Part shown: piece after piece, positions 50,741-59,576 of the stretch | Numbering within the stretch: the stretch's first letter is position 1 | How the letters are laid out: every line of letters begins with the position of its first letter | From: a virus | Virus record (IMG/VR): IMGVR_UViG_3300030012_004221 | Span: 94,184 to 158,183 of that record | DNA length: 64,000 nucleotides | Reading direction: 5' to 3' (one strand) | Notes under the pieces: model-generated | Database searches by the model: none | What the model was told of the DNA's origin: nothing | Seen by the model: the letters and a program-made list of their open reading frames with translations, nothing else | Made by a program: the position numbers and the translations under genes

Positions 50741-51703
50741 TTATTGGCTGTTATCTGTAAACTTATTAAAGTTATTATTAGATTGGATACTCAAACGTGA
50801 AGTATCTCTCTTATTTAGTTGATTTAACTGCTCTATACTTTGTACTGTTTCCATATTAAATATAATTTGTGAGGGTGTATTAAATTTTCTATTAATTTTT
50901 GTTAGTGATTTTTGAACTATATCAGGAACTAAATATCCATAAAGTTTTAAAGAAAATTCTGCTTTAACGGATCTTTCTCCCCTTTGTTCTACTTGTACTG
51001 GTGTTGAAAAATTATCAATTCTTGCTCTAAATTGATATCTTTCAGGGTTGCCCCAATATGAATCTGAAGCATAATTTATTGCTTCTACAATTTTATTTAA
51101 TTGTTCTACATAATAAGTAGCAACAATAAAATCATAAGTTAAATTTACATAATCTGGGACTACTACTGCATAATTTGTTTTAAGTGGTTGTTGATTATTT
51201 AAAATAGCAAAATTATCATATGCATTTTTTGTACTATATTTCTTTTGAAAAGTATATACAAGATGAGGATTATTAGCATCTAATTTATTAGCTATATTTC
51301 TAACCTTTTCAATATTATTACGTTTAAATGTAATTAAAGGTAACATAATTTTACCTTTTTTATCTCTGTAATACCCATCTTTTTGTACTTGTTTCCACCT
51401 TTCAGGAGAACCATATATAAAAGGTACTTGTTGAACTACACCATTTTGTATTACTGTTGGTTTTATTACATTCTCCATATAGAAAAATATAGATTCATCA
51501 ATATCTTTTATACCTAAAGTAAATGGTTTTGTTGTGTCATCTCTAAATGATACTTGATTTGCTCTATTTGGGGTATCAGCAAAATTAGGATTACCTGTGT
51601 CAGAAAAACCAGGTGACCCAGGAGGTGGGTTAAATGGATCAATCTCATTATTTAAGATTTCTCTTTGTGTTTTTGGTATTGGTCTTTTTCCTCTATTAGC
51701 CAT
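50741..51703 (-). CDS. Tail completion/sheath stabiliser protein, gp15-like
   Basis: A 320-aa protein downstream of the gp13/gp14 neck pair, where T4 has gp15. The first 65 residues are Pro/Asn-rich and disordered. The remainder has FFYMENVIKPTVIQNG, IMLPLITFKRNNIEKV, FIVATYYVEQLNKIVEAINY and LKLYGYLVPDIVQKS, which fit the tail terminator fold in pattern. It would cap the sheath and tube and connect the tail to the neck. It overlaps the gp14-like gene by 8 nt. Confidence rests as much on gene order as on sequence. Confidence 0.68.
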   Translation of the reverse strand: MANRGKRPIPKTQREILNNEIDPFNPPPGSPGFSDTGNPNFADTPNRANQVSFRDDTTKPFTLGIKDIDESIFFYMENVIKPTVIQNGVVQQVPFIYGSPERWKQVQKDGYYRDKKGKIMLPLITFKRNNIEKVRNIANKLDANNPHLVYTFQKKYSTKNAYDNFAILNNQQPLKTNYAVVVPDYVNLTYDFIVATYYVEQLNKIVEAINYASDSYWGNPERYQFRARIDNFSTPVQVEQRGERSVKAEFSLKLYGYLVPDIVQKSLTKINRKFNTPSQIIFNMETVQSIEQLNQLNKRDTSRLSIQSNNNFNKFTDNSQ

Positions 51704-52292
51704 TTAATGATGGGTTTGAATTGTTTCCTGTATATAATCTTTCTTGTGTTATTCCTACTTTATCAGCAGGTACATAATGTGTTTCGCAAATTACTGAAAC
51801 ATTATAACCAAATTCTTCTAATCCTGGGTTTATAGGATTTGGGTCATTTGGATAATCTGGATTTTTACCTAAATAATATTGGTTAGTGTTTACATTGTCA
51901 ACTTCATAATATCCTTCGTTATATAAAATAATATCACCAACTTGAGGAACTAAATCAGCTCCATATTGATAATTAGATGGTTCAAAATCTAAATTAAATT
52001 CTTCTGCTTTACCTAATAAGTCATCTCTTAAAAATTTAAAAGTGGCACCCCAAGAATAATCGGTACCTAAATCAGTTTCAGGAAATTCTTCATTTAATCT
52101 TTCAACTAAACAATTTAATAAAACAGGACCCATATAAAACTTTTCCTCAGCAGCTTCACCATATATGTTTACCTTAGTTTCTTCTAATTTAAACTTATAA
52201 AATGAACACTGTTGAGTAATGACGTCGGCCATTAACTCCCTATTTACGTGTCTAAATAGGCTTATGTCTCTTGCTCCTCCAAATAATGCCAT
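51696..52292 (-). CDS. Neck protein, gp14-like
   Basis: A 198-aa protein. Recognisable parts are RDISLFRHVNRELMADV near the N-terminus, the segment KVNIYGEAAEEKFYMGPV, and GDIILYNEGYYEVDNV. These fit the gp14 family of head-completion proteins in T4-like phages. It starts one base after the stop of the gp13-like gene. With gp13 it closes the DNA-filled head and makes the connector to which the tail binds. Confidence 0.78.
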   Translation of the reverse strand: MALFGGARDISLFRHVNRELMADVITQQCSFYKFKLEETKVNIYGEAAEEKFYMGPVLLNCLVERLNEEFPETDLGTDYSWGATFKFLRDDLLGKAEEFNLDFEPSNYQYGADLVPQVGDIILYNEGYYEVDNVNTNQYYLGKNPDYPNDPNPINPGLEEFGYNVSVICETHYVPADKVGITQERLYTGNNSNPSLNG

Positions 52293-52293
52293 A

Positions 52294-53460
52294 TTATCCT
52301 ATATAAATTGGAAATGGAACTTTTCCTAGCTCTTTTTCCAGGTAATCACCTTCTACTGCTCTTCTTTCTAATAACTTTTCTCTTGATACTTCTCCTAAAT
52401 AAGCTCTTAACCTATCAATTAATCTTTCTTTTTCACCTGTTGCGGCTGTAATTAAATCATTTGCATTTAATGTAACGTTATCCCCAGGTATTGGTACTAC
52501 TTGATATTTACCTCTAACATAACCTAACATTTCTTTACATAAAGCTAAAGCATATTCAAATATCCAACTTCTACCAATAGAATTAATTTTATCATAATTA
52601 GGATTTTTATAAGGTACATCGTAAATATTAGCTATAGTACTGCTTCCACCTACTACAAATGATGCTGATGATCTTTCTGAATTAAGAATATATTCAAAGA
52701 AAATATTATCTGGATTTACTCCATCTGGGATTGGGAATAATCTTAAATTATTATTGTGCATTTCAAATGAATAATTAGCTCTTCTAATTTGATCATTAAA
52801 TTCTATTTGTTGTATTACTTGTAAATCATAATTAATAGGCATTAATAAAAAATCTACACCTGCAGGTGAGTAACCATCAAAACCAAATGTATCCATTAAA
52901 TTCATAGTACCCATTCCTGATCCTATATATGGATCAAAAAATCTTAATATTGCAGGTGGTGCTTCATAAAATACTCTCATTATTTCTATATCATGATCCT
53001 TATAATGAGGTATATTTTCTTTAGCCCAATCTTCTAAGTTATAATCTTGTACAGATTTAGTCATAGGAATTTTACCTGTATGCCATGTTACATTTCCACC
53101 TGTACCTGCTTCAACACCATATTGTTCTGATATTTGGATTACTCTACCTAAATTAGGAACAACTACTGATCTTTCAATATCCATATGAGCTGCATCTGCT
53201 CCTTCTAAAGTTAAATAACTATCTCTAACTTTATAGGCATATACTTCATTAGCATAATCAGTTACTGCTTCTTCTAACGCTGTGTAAAAATTAAATTTTT
53301 GCAATTCGATATCAACTAAAGGATAACCTAATCTTTGTGCTGCAAACTTTGCAAATTTATCTGCATCTTTTTGAAACTCTATATCATTATCATAAAATCC
53401 AAAAGGAGTATCTCCTGGGTGAAATGAACTAGAGCCGGGCCATATTGGTATATTTGCCAT
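52294..53460 (-). CDS. Neck protein, gp13-like
   Basis: A 388-aa head-completion protein. DTPFGFYDNDIEFQKDADKF near residue 18, RLGYPLVDIELQ and FYTALEEAVTDYANEVY are features shared with the gp13 family of marine T4-like phages. Helical N-terminal and C-terminal segments flank a beta domain (MHNNNLRLFPIPDGV). It binds the portal after DNA packaging and prevents leakage. It follows a 153-aa virion protein and forms a gp13-gp14-gp15 series in the T4 order. Confidence 0.8.
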   Translation of the reverse strand: MANIPIWPGSSSFHPGDTPFGFYDNDIEFQKDADKFAKFAAQRLGYPLVDIELQKFNFYTALEEAVTDYANEVYAYKVRDSYLTLEGADAAHMDIERSVVVPNLGRVIQISEQYGVEAGTGGNVTWHTGKIPMTKSVQDYNLEDWAKENIPHYKDHDIEIMRVFYEAPPAILRFFDPYIGSGMGTMNLMDTFGFDGYSPAGVDFLLMPINYDLQVIQQIEFNDQIRRANYSFEMHNNNLRLFPIPDGVNPDNIFFEYILNSERSSASFVVGGSSTIANIYDVPYKNPNYDKINSIGRSWIFEYALALCKEMLGYVRGKYQVVPIPGDNVTLNANDLITAATGEKERLIDRLRAYLGEVSREKLLERRAVEGDYLEKELGKVPFPIYIG

Positions 53461-53471
53461 ATTATATTATT

Positions 53472-53933
53472 TTAAGCGTTAACTACTACGTATTCAACAT
53501 CAATACTAGAACTTAAAGAATAAACAGATATAAACTCTATATCTTGACCAAAAGTTCCATCAAATAGACTACTTGTTACATCAGGGCTTGAAAACATTAT
53601 AGACGATGTAGGTAAACAATGCATAGTCCAATATTGAGCTCCTCCACCATCATCAGATGATGTAAAATTAACTGCTAAAGAAGCTGAATTATCAAGATTA
53701 GTAATCCTTACATATTTCATACTACTAGAAGGAAAAGTACCTGCACCTGGGTCTACACCATTAACGTCAATTAAAGCAATAGATGTTGTTTGAGGTATAG
53801 TAACAAATCTTCTATCTACATTAGTTACATTGTTAATTGTAAAAAATGTTTCATTAAGAGTTTTAATATCCTTAACAATATGCTCCTCCTTAATTTTTAT
53901 TTGAAATTTCGTTGGATTTAATGTTGATGCCAT
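53472..53933 (-). CDS. Small beta-rich virion protein, 153 aa
   Basis: An all-beta looking protein with short strands and Ser/Thr/Asn-rich loops (RRFVTIPQTTSIALIDVNG, YVRITNLDNSASLAVNF). No cysteine motif, signal peptide or membrane segment is present. It lies between phoH and the gp13-like gene and has a late-type motif 15 nt upstream, so it is probably a head or neck decoration protein. Its fold could be a jelly-roll, but this is inferred only from strand pattern. Confidence 0.65.
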   Translation of the reverse strand: MASTLNPTKFQIKIKEEHIVKDIKTLNETFFTINNVTNVDRRFVTIPQTTSIALIDVNGVDPGAGTFPSSSMKYVRITNLDNSASLAVNFTSSDDGGGAQYWTMHCLPTSSIMFSSPDVTSSLFDGTFGQDIEFISVYSLSSSIDVEYVVVNA

Positions 53934-53947
53934 AATTATGTTTTTGT

Positions 53948-53956
53948 TATAAATAT
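53948..53956 (-). promoter_or_regulatory. ATATTTATA late-type motif before the neck group
   Basis: Sense ATATTTATA, 15 nt before the ATG at 53933. It begins the virion 153-aa/gp13/gp14/gp15 unit. Confidence 0.45.
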
Positions 53957-53978
53957 ATAAAAAATTATTCCCAATTAT

Positions 53979-54713
53979 TTACTTTCGGGATCTTCCACTA
54001 CTCCCAGATGTACCCTTAAATATACCTCTTTCTTCAGCTTCCTCATAAACTACAATTAAATCATCAACAATAGGATCTCTATGATTTTTATTTAAAGTTA
54101 TTCCTGTCATGTTTTTAATTTTTCTTGCCGCTGCATATAAAAATCTAAATCCAGAATCAGCTTTACTTCTTAAATCCACTTGATGATCATCACCACATAC
54201 TATCATTTTTGATCTTAAACCTATACGAGTTGAAATCATTTCCATTTGTTCATGTGTAACATTTTGTGCTTCATCTACAATAATACATGAATCTAAAAAC
54301 GTTCTACCTCTCATAAATGCTAAGGGTACTATTTCTATTTTACCATCTTCAATTAGTTTTTCTATCTTTACTTTATCATAAAGTGAATACATATTTTGAT
54401 AAATAGGTTGAATCCAAGGATCCATTTTTTCTCTTAAATCTCCTGGTAGGAATCCTATTTCTTCTTTTGAAACGGTTGGTCTTGTAATTATAATTTTTGA
54501 ATATTGTCTTCTTAATAACCCATCTAAAGCTACATTACATGCTAATAATGTTTTTCCTGAGCCTGCTTTACCAGCTAATACAGTTAAAGTATTAATTAAT
54601 ATTTTTGCTTTAGCTTTCTTTTGTTCTTCATTTAATTGTAATTTAAATTTTATTGGATTTTTAACTATTCGTTTTTGTCTGAATATTTCGTCCTCGTGAT
54701 GGTTTGATGGCAT
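53979..54713 (-). CDS. phoH: PhoH-like P-loop ATPase
   Basis: A 244-aa cytoplasmic ATPase related to superfamily I helicases. Walker A is AGKAGSGKT (47-55), motif Ia is IIITRPTVSKEEIGFLPGDL, which is very typical of PhoH, Walker B is IIVDEAQN, and motif III is IVCGDDHQVDL. PhoH genes are common in marine phages, and their role is still unclear; RNA metabolism or phosphate-stress responses are proposed. Its first 53 nt overlap the end of the phosphatidylserine-decarboxylase-like gene, indicating co-expression. Confidence 0.92.
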   Translation of the reverse strand: MPSNHHEDEIFRQKRIVKNPIKFKLQLNEEQKKAKAKILINTLTVLAGKAGSGKTLLACNVALDGLLRRQYSKIIITRPTVSKEEIGFLPGDLREKMDPWIQPIYQNMYSLYDKVKIEKLIEDGKIEIVPLAFMRGRTFLDSCIIVDEAQNVTHEQMEMISTRIGLRSKMIVCGDDHQVDLRSKADSGFRFLYAAARKIKNMTGITLNKNHRDPIVDDLIVVYEEAEERGIFKGTSGSSGRSRK

Positions 54714-55428
54714 TGTTTATTTCTTTAATTTTTACTAATTTATCAAGACCAGCATTTACATGCATTGTATCATCTAGAATGGTCTCGAAATTATATCTAG
54801 AATCCAGAGGTAGAACTAAATCTACTTGTGATCCCCATCTAATCAAACTGAATCTTTCGTTTTGAGCGCAAAGATCCCCTTGTTGTTTAAAAGGGGCTAT
54901 TACGTTTACATCTTCATCTGCTATTTGTATTATATGGTATGTGTAATTTAAAGAAGGAACATACACTTGGTTAGACATTCTTTCATTATACTTTAAGTAT
55001 GCCATGTTATTTGGATTGATTACTTTATTTAAAATATCCTTCTCTACCGCTAACATTGGCTTATTTGTAGACTCAATAGGTTCTAAACGTTTATAGTTTA
55101 AAACTCCCCCATAAGGAATTCTATTGATGTGTACATCATAAAACGACATAAATATTCCAATAACTAAAGAAGGTTTATTATAATCACTATCACCCATTAC
55201 ATCTTGGATAGTATAATCAATACCTTTTATTTCTAAAACTTGCTCACCAGGTTGAACTACTTTTTGATATAAAATAGTACCATCTGCTGGGCTATAAAAA
55301 TGTTCATGATCTATGTAAGTTGATCTGAGGGGATCTCTAAAAAAGAAAGTATTACTTAATTCCCCAACTGATAATTTAGATAATTCTGCTACTTCACCAT
55401 TTAGCCAGTCTTCTAATTTTTCAGCCAT
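54661..55428 (-). CDS. Phosphatidylserine decarboxylase-like protein
   Basis: A 255-aa protein carrying all key elements of the pyruvoyl-dependent PSD family. FYSPADGTI has D49, equivalent to the processing Asp. EIKGIDYTIQDVMG is the family strand, and FYDVHINRIPYGG has H100. Near the C-terminus ERFSLIRWGSQVDLVLP has the G199-S200 cleavage site that would generate the pyruvoyl cofactor. PSD makes phosphatidylethanolamine from phosphatidylserine at the inner membrane. No transmembrane helix is seen, as in short soluble-type PSDs. It overlaps the amidinotransferase-like gene upstream by one base and phoH downstream by 53. A membrane-lipid or a protein/peptide decarboxylation role in infection is open. 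Confidence 0.82.
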   Translation of the reverse strand: MAEKLEDWLNGEVAELSKLSVGELSNTFFFRDPLRSTYIDHEHFYSPADGTILYQKVVQPGEQVLEIKGIDYTIQDVMGDSDYNKPSLVIGIFMSFYDVHINRIPYGGVLNYKRLEPIESTNKPMLAVEKDILNKVINPNNMAYLKYNERMSNQVYVPSLNYTYHIIQIADEDVNVIAPFKQQGDLCAQNERFSLIRWGSQVDLVLPLDSRYNFETILDDTMHVNAGLDKLVKIKEINNAIKPSRGRNIQTKTNS

Positions 55429-56342
55429 TATAAAAGTGTTTTAAAATGATCAACCCTATTTAAATGCATTACCATACAACTTAACATAGCTCCTGATTTC
55501 ATATATTCTGATAAATTAAATATTACAGGTTCCATACCTTGTTGTGAACATATTTTTTCTAAAGATTCAATTTTATGTTTTTCTCCTTCATAAAACTCAT
55601 CTGATTTTTTAAGTTCAGCAATATTTGAAGCACATAAAATCATGTTTCCTAATCTAACTGAGTTAGCCATTCCATACATAGAGTCTTCTACATCTATATC
55701 TACTATATCAGTGTATTTACTTATTTGTTCTAATTCTGCTTTATCATATAGTTCCGTACAAACCATAGTTGCATGTGGGTTTAATGGAAAAATACTACAA
55801 TCTAAATGGTACATATATTCATCTACCATTTTAACTTTAATAACTTTCATATTAAAGTTTTCTTCCATCCATTTATAAGTTTCAATATCTGATCTAATAT
55901 CATAACCACCAATATAAACATTATCATAAAGGTATTTTATATCAGCTTCTCCTTCCCATTTATAAGGTGAAATTGTTGTTTCATACCCCATTTGTCTAAA
56001 GAATTTTTCACCTACATATTCTTCACCTTGTCTTGGGGGTGAAGTGTAGTTTGAAAGTAAAATATGATTATCATCACAAATATGAGGTAATTGTAAACCT
56101 AAATTTGCTACGTAAATTAAATCTTGAAAATTACCTTCTGCTGGTAGTAAATGTACTAATGATTGACCCGCCATAAAATTATATAAATCCATAAATTGTT
56201 TATATGCTTTTGGTCTATTAATTGTTAATTCTTTTTCAGACATTTCTTTCATCCAAATGTTATTAGGATCATTTGTTGAAAAGGTATGGGGGAAATTCAT
56301 TACGTAACTTTGAATTGGTAACTGCGAGGGAGTTTCTTTCAT
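55428..56342 (-). CDS. Amidinotransferase / DDAH-like enzyme
   Basis: A 304-aa enzyme of the guanidino-modifying superfamily (arginine:glycine amidinotransferase, dimethylarginine dimethylaminohydrolase, arginine deiminase). The catalytic series is visible: WEGEADIKYL with E130/D134, MYHLDCSIFPL with H179 and D181, and SGAMLSCMVMHL with C289 near the C-terminus. The N-terminal strand SYVMNFPHTF (12-21) and LLPAEGNFQDL (65-75) also fit. The Cys attacks the guanidino carbon of the substrate. Which substrate is used cannot be told from sequence. It follows the capsid-gene terminator and has a late-type motif 24 nt upstream, and it leads the three-gene block with the PSD-like gene and phoH. Confidence 0.82.
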   Translation of the reverse strand: MKETPSQLPIQSYVMNFPHTFSTNDPNNIWMKEMSEKELTINRPKAYKQFMDLYNFMAGQSLVHLLPAEGNFQDLIYVANLGLQLPHICDDNHILLSNYTSPPRQGEEYVGEKFFRQMGYETTISPYKWEGEADIKYLYDNVYIGGYDIRSDIETYKWMEENFNMKVIKVKMVDEYMYHLDCSIFPLNPHATMVCTELYDKAELEQISKYTDIVDIDVEDSMYGMANSVRLGNMILCASNIAELKKSDEFYEGEKHKIESLEKICSQQGMEPVIFNLSEYMKSGAMLSCMVMHLNRVDHFKTLL

Positions 56343-56365
56343 TTTAATAACTGTTTTTGTTTGAC

Positions 56366-56374
56366 TATAAATAT
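56366..56374 (-). promoter_or_regulatory. ATATTTATA late-type motif before the amidinotransferase block
   Basis: Sense ATATTTATA, 24 nt before the ATG at 56342 and about 30 nt after the capsid terminator, so it may restart transcription there. Confidence 0.45.
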
Positions 56375-56403
56375 AATAATTACTAACTAGGTAGCCAAAT
56401 AGT

Positions 56404-56430
56404 AAAAAAAAGCCCCGCTAATGCGGGGCT
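56404..56430 (-). terminator. Strong intrinsic terminator after the capsid gene
   Basis: Sense stem AGCCCCGC / GCGGGGCT, perfect, with an ATTA loop and then eight T. It lies 28 bp after the major capsid stop and is the most GC-rich short segment seen in the window. Confidence 0.95.
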
Positions 56431-56457
56431 TAATTATTTATCTATGAAATTACTTGA

Positions 56458-58125
56458 TTACAGTGTATTTAAACCGTTAACAAAGATTTTAGCATAGAAT
56501 TCAGGTCTTACAACTTTCTTAGCATATCTTGTAAGTAATCCTTTTCTAGGTGTGAACGTAGTTGGATCATATACTAATGGAGTCATAATTAGCGGAATGT
56601 ATGGAGCAAATACTGCACCAGCTTCTAAGAACTGACCTCCTCTAAATCCTAATAGGATTGTATTTTCAGTCATATATGGGTTCTTATAAACAGTGTATCT
56701 TGAGTTGATAGTACCTGCTTTTTGTACACCAAATGCATAATTCATTTTAGCAGCATCACCGTCTGAAGTACTAGCAAATCCTGGAATGGATTCGATAATA
56801 GTAGCTACAGTTGGAGAACATACTAAGAAATTAGCACCACCTCTAAGAGTTTTCTGGTGTATTACATTACTTAACTTCTGGATTTTAGTTCCTAAAGTTT
56901 GGAACCATTGTCCTTGAGAGTTATAGAAACCTAGATCAGAATCTATAACACCTGAAGCTCCTAGTGATAAGTTGTTTTGAGCACTCCACCACTCAGTTCC
57001 AGCAGCAGCTGATTCAATTAACATATCAAGAATTTCTAAGTCAATTTCTAATGAAATGTACTCACTCATGATTGAAGTTAATTCAGCTTCAGCGTCTAGA
57101 GAATGGTAAGCATTTAAATCTTGAGCGAACTCAGGAGTCCAAACAGCTTTTAGTTTTCTAGTTTTAGCAACGATAGCCTCTGATTGCATTTGAATGTTAA
57201 TCTGAGGAATTGTAATTGGGTTATTATTTCCATTTAGGTTAGTATTACCTTCTTCGAAATCACCTCTTTCAGCATCATTAGTTTGTAGTGTATATACTAC
57301 TTTTAATGAACCACCTTCAGCAACACCTGCGCCTACGAAGAATCTGATTACGTCATTACCAGCTGATTGAGTTACTTTTGTAAACTCTGGATACTGTCTT
57401 GCAGTACCATCTGTTGGTAAATCAGCAGCAGAACCTGATAAATAGAATCCTTTTACAGCTCTAGTGTCATAATCTGGAAGATTAGTTGTAAGAATATCTA
57501 ATGCAACGATCTGTCCAGTAGCACCTGCAGTATATGATTGAGATACAGCTGAATCAGCTTGTAAGTCAGTATACCAATCAACAGAAGCTGAAGCTACAGT
57601 GTAAGCTAAAGATTGTGTGTTGTTAATAGAGTAACCAAATCTACCAGCACCGTAAAGACCACCTTCGTTAGTGTTCCCGAAAGGAGCAGTTGAAGGGTTA
57701 GTACCAGCGTTACCATAAAGAGAATTACCAGCAGTAAATGGCTCTTTAGTAGTACCATATTGGAAATCTAGATAAAATACTAGACCAGAAGGTAAGTTCA
57801 TTGGCTGAACGCTAACAAATTCTTTTGCAGCAATCTGTCCAAATACTTTTCTTACCAATGGTAAAGCAACTCCAGCCCACTGTCCAGCAGGACCTGTACC
57901 TGGAGAGAATGAACCAGCACCAGCACCACCGCCAGTGTTAGTTTCTTCCATAACCAATTGCTTGGCTTGGTTTTCTAGGATCATAGACATGTTGTTCTTT
58001 TCAGTTTCGTTTCCGATTCCTTCTAAAAGACCTGTCTTATCCCATTTAGCAGCTAATCTAGCAGCGTCACTCTGTAGTGACTTATACGGATTAGCGCTTT
58101 CTAAAAGTGAATTTAATTGTGACAT
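56458..58125 (-). CDS. Major capsid protein, gp23-like
   Basis: Start chosen at the ATG at 58125 (MSQLNSLLES); an upstream in-frame TTG at 58134 is less likely. A product of 555 aa is close to T4 gp23 (521 aa). N-terminal residues about 1-65 are the helical region removed by the prohead protease. The Gly-rich stretch TNTGGGAGAGSFSPGTGPAG is followed by AGVALPLVRKVFGQIAAKEFVSVQP (from about 90), the conserved gp23 opening, and the C-terminus has PEFYAKIFVNGLNTL. It forms the hexameric lattice of the head. A strong terminator follows, and the scaffold gene lies 41 bp upstream. Confidence 0.93.
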   Translation of the reverse strand: MSQLNSLLESANPYKSLQSDAARLAAKWDKTGLLEGIGNETEKNNMSMILENQAKQLVMEETNTGGGAGAGSFSPGTGPAGQWAGVALPLVRKVFGQIAAKEFVSVQPMNLPSGLVFYLDFQYGTTKEPFTAGNSLYGNAGTNPSTAPFGNTNEGGLYGAGRFGYSINNTQSLAYTVASASVDWYTDLQADSAVSQSYTAGATGQIVALDILTTNLPDYDTRAVKGFYLSGSAADLPTDGTARQYPEFTKVTQSAGNDVIRFFVGAGVAEGGSLKVVYTLQTNDAERGDFEEGNTNLNGNNNPITIPQINIQMQSEAIVAKTRKLKAVWTPEFAQDLNAYHSLDAEAELTSIMSEYISLEIDLEILDMLIESAAAGTEWWSAQNNLSLGASGVIDSDLGFYNSQGQWFQTLGTKIQKLSNVIHQKTLRGGANFLVCSPTVATIIESIPGFASTSDGDAAKMNYAFGVQKAGTINSRYTVYKNPYMTENTILLGFRGGQFLEAGAVFAPYIPLIMTPLVYDPTTFTPRKGLLTRYAKKVVRPEFYAKIFVNGLNTL

Positions 58126-58166
58126 TTTTTTCAATTTTTATTTTTGTTAATAATTTAAGTTCTAAA

Positions 58167-59414
58167 TTAGATTATTCCAGCTAATTTTTTAAAGCGTGCG
58201 ACCATCTCATCTGATTCAACAATCGGTTGTTTTTTAGATACTTTTGAATTAGCTTTCATATTAGAAGCACTTCCTTTAGCTCTATAGCTTTCGCTTATAG
58301 ATTTATTAGAAACTTTAGTTGATACACTACCATCGATAGTTTCAAACACAAGTTTTACTTCTTTTATTGTTTCAGCTTTATCAAATGCACCTAATACTTT
58401 AACTTTCTGTGCTTCAGTTAAGTTTTTGCCTCGGAACACTTTGTTCGTGTAAAGTAGTTTTGCGTTTAGCAAATTAATTTCATTTAACTCAGTTCTAAGA
58501 GCTTTAACTGTAGCATAAGCTTCTTTTAGTTCTTTCTCTTTTTCTTCAAGTTTAATTTTGTCAATTGCTTTTTTAGCATCTGCTTTAGCATCTTTGATAC
58601 CATCTTTGTATCCTTCTTCCTCAGCATCTGTTCTTGCATCTTCTGCTATGTCAACCGAAGTTTCCATATCATCTTCTACTTCAATTTCACCTTCGTCGCT
58701 TACATCTACATCAACGTCATCTTCGAATTCTTCACCAGCTTCTATCTCGCCAGCTTTAACCATATCTTCAATTACGTCTTCGATGAACTTCTTAAGGTCT
58801 TCTTCAGATAAGTCGTCAAGGTCTATGTCCTCGTCTTCCTCATCTTCTTTCTCATCCTTTTCACCATCAAGGTAGCCTTCTTCTTCAGCATCAGTACGCT
58901 CATCTTCTTCAAGTTTGATATCGTCGAGTTTATCTTCCATATCTTTTTTAGCGTCCTTCATGCCGTCCTTATAGCCTTCCTCTTCAGCGTCAGTACGAGC
59001 ATCTTCTTTAAGATCTTCTTTTTCTAACTCTGCCAAAATTTCATCGAGTTCTTTGTCTTCCTCAGAAACATCTTCTTTTGATTTCATTTCTTCGTCGACT
59101 TTTTTATCGTCTTCTTCTTTGAATCTCATTTTTTCTGTTTCTTTTTCTGCTGGACCATCACCTTTTAGGCCCTTACGCATTACAGGATTTGACATTTCCT
59201 CTTCCATTTTGTCATCGTCTTTAGCTTCGTCTACCTCTTTCTTATACTCTTCCTCCATTTTGTCTTCTTTTTCCATTTCTTCTAGTTTACTAGCAAACAT
59301 GGCTTGAACTTGTGGAGAGAAAGCTTCTTCAAGAGCGACTTTAGCATTTGCTATTGCTGATTCTTTGACAGCTTTAGCATCGGCGATTGCCTCTTTTAAA
59401 AAGTCTCTGTTCAT
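58167..59414 (-). CDS. Prohead core scaffold protein, gp22-like
   Basis: A 415-aa highly charged protein, over one third Asp and Glu with many Lys. The N-terminal and C-terminal thirds are helical (KEAIADAKAVKESAIANAK; LKEAYATVKALRTELNEI). The centre holds three copies of a unit starting RTDAEEEGY (K/L)DG, spaced within about 140 residues. Acidic low-complexity scaffolds are typical of gp22, which forms the inner core for capsid assembly and is then degraded by the protease. It lies between the protease and capsid genes, as in T4, and follows an unusually structured 188-bp leader. The C-terminus (VARFKKLAGII) may bind the capsid protein. Confidence 0.88.
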   Translation of the reverse strand: MNRDFLKEAIADAKAVKESAIANAKVALEEAFSPQVQAMFASKLEEMEKEDKMEEEYKKEVDEAKDDDKMEEEMSNPVMRKGLKGDGPAEKETEKMRFKEEDDKKVDEEMKSKEDVSEEDKELDEILAELEKEDLKEDARTDAEEEGYKDGMKDAKKDMEDKLDDIKLEEDERTDAEEEGYLDGEKDEKEDEEDEDIDLDDLSEEDLKKFIEDVIEDMVKAGEIEAGEEFEDDVDVDVSDEGEIEVEDDMETSVDIAEDARTDAEEEGYKDGIKDAKADAKKAIDKIKLEEKEKELKEAYATVKALRTELNEINLLNAKLLYTNKVFRGKNLTEAQKVKVLGAFDKAETIKEVKLVFETIDGSVSTKVSNKSISESYRAKGSASNMKANSKVSKKQPIVESDEMVARFKKLAGII

Positions 59415-59439
59415 TATTCCTAAATTTTTATTGGGAAAC

Positions 59440-59459
59440 TACGTTTATTAAGAAACGTA
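59440..59459 (-). promoter_or_regulatory. Hairpin in scaffold leader
   Basis: Perfect 7-bp stem TACGTTT / AAACGTA with a six-base loop, 26 nt upstream of the scaffold ATG at 59414. Its closeness to the start could affect translation. Confidence 0.4.
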
Positions 59460-59482
59460 ATAGGGGGTTTGTATTAAATTAA

Positions 59483-59503
59483 ATGCCATATAGAAGATGG
59501 CAT
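59483..59503 (-). promoter_or_regulatory. Second hairpin in scaffold leader
   Basis: Perfect 7-bp stem ATGCCAT / ATGGCAT with a seven-base loop, about 70 nt upstream of the scaffold start and 40 nt after the terminator-like element. Confidence 0.4.
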
Positions 59504-59541
59504 ATTATCAATTATACGTATATGCAAAGATATTAAAATAC

Positions 59542-59576
59542 AAAAAGGCGCTCCAAAAAATTGAAAACGCCTTTTT
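59542..59576 (-). terminator. Intrinsic terminator between protease and scaffold genes
   Basis: Stem AAAAAGGCG / CGCCTTTTT (9 bp) around a 17-base loop, followed on the sense strand by T5 (part of the stem) then GTATTTT. The A tract and T tract make it potentially bidirectional. It lies 27 bp after the protease stop and would lower read-through from the low-abundance protease into the abundant scaffold and capsid genes. Confidence 0.75.

Noticed and set aside
58126-58134. TTG start of the major capsid gene three codons upstream
   Set aside because: ATG at 58125 gives a normal N-terminus, and the extra codons (TTG AAA AAA) look like leader sequence.
58558-59307. Ser-rich plus-strand open frames opposite the scaffold gene
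   Set aside because: They are mirror images of the Glu/Asp/Lys-rich scaffold codons and have no start signal or neighbours on that strand.
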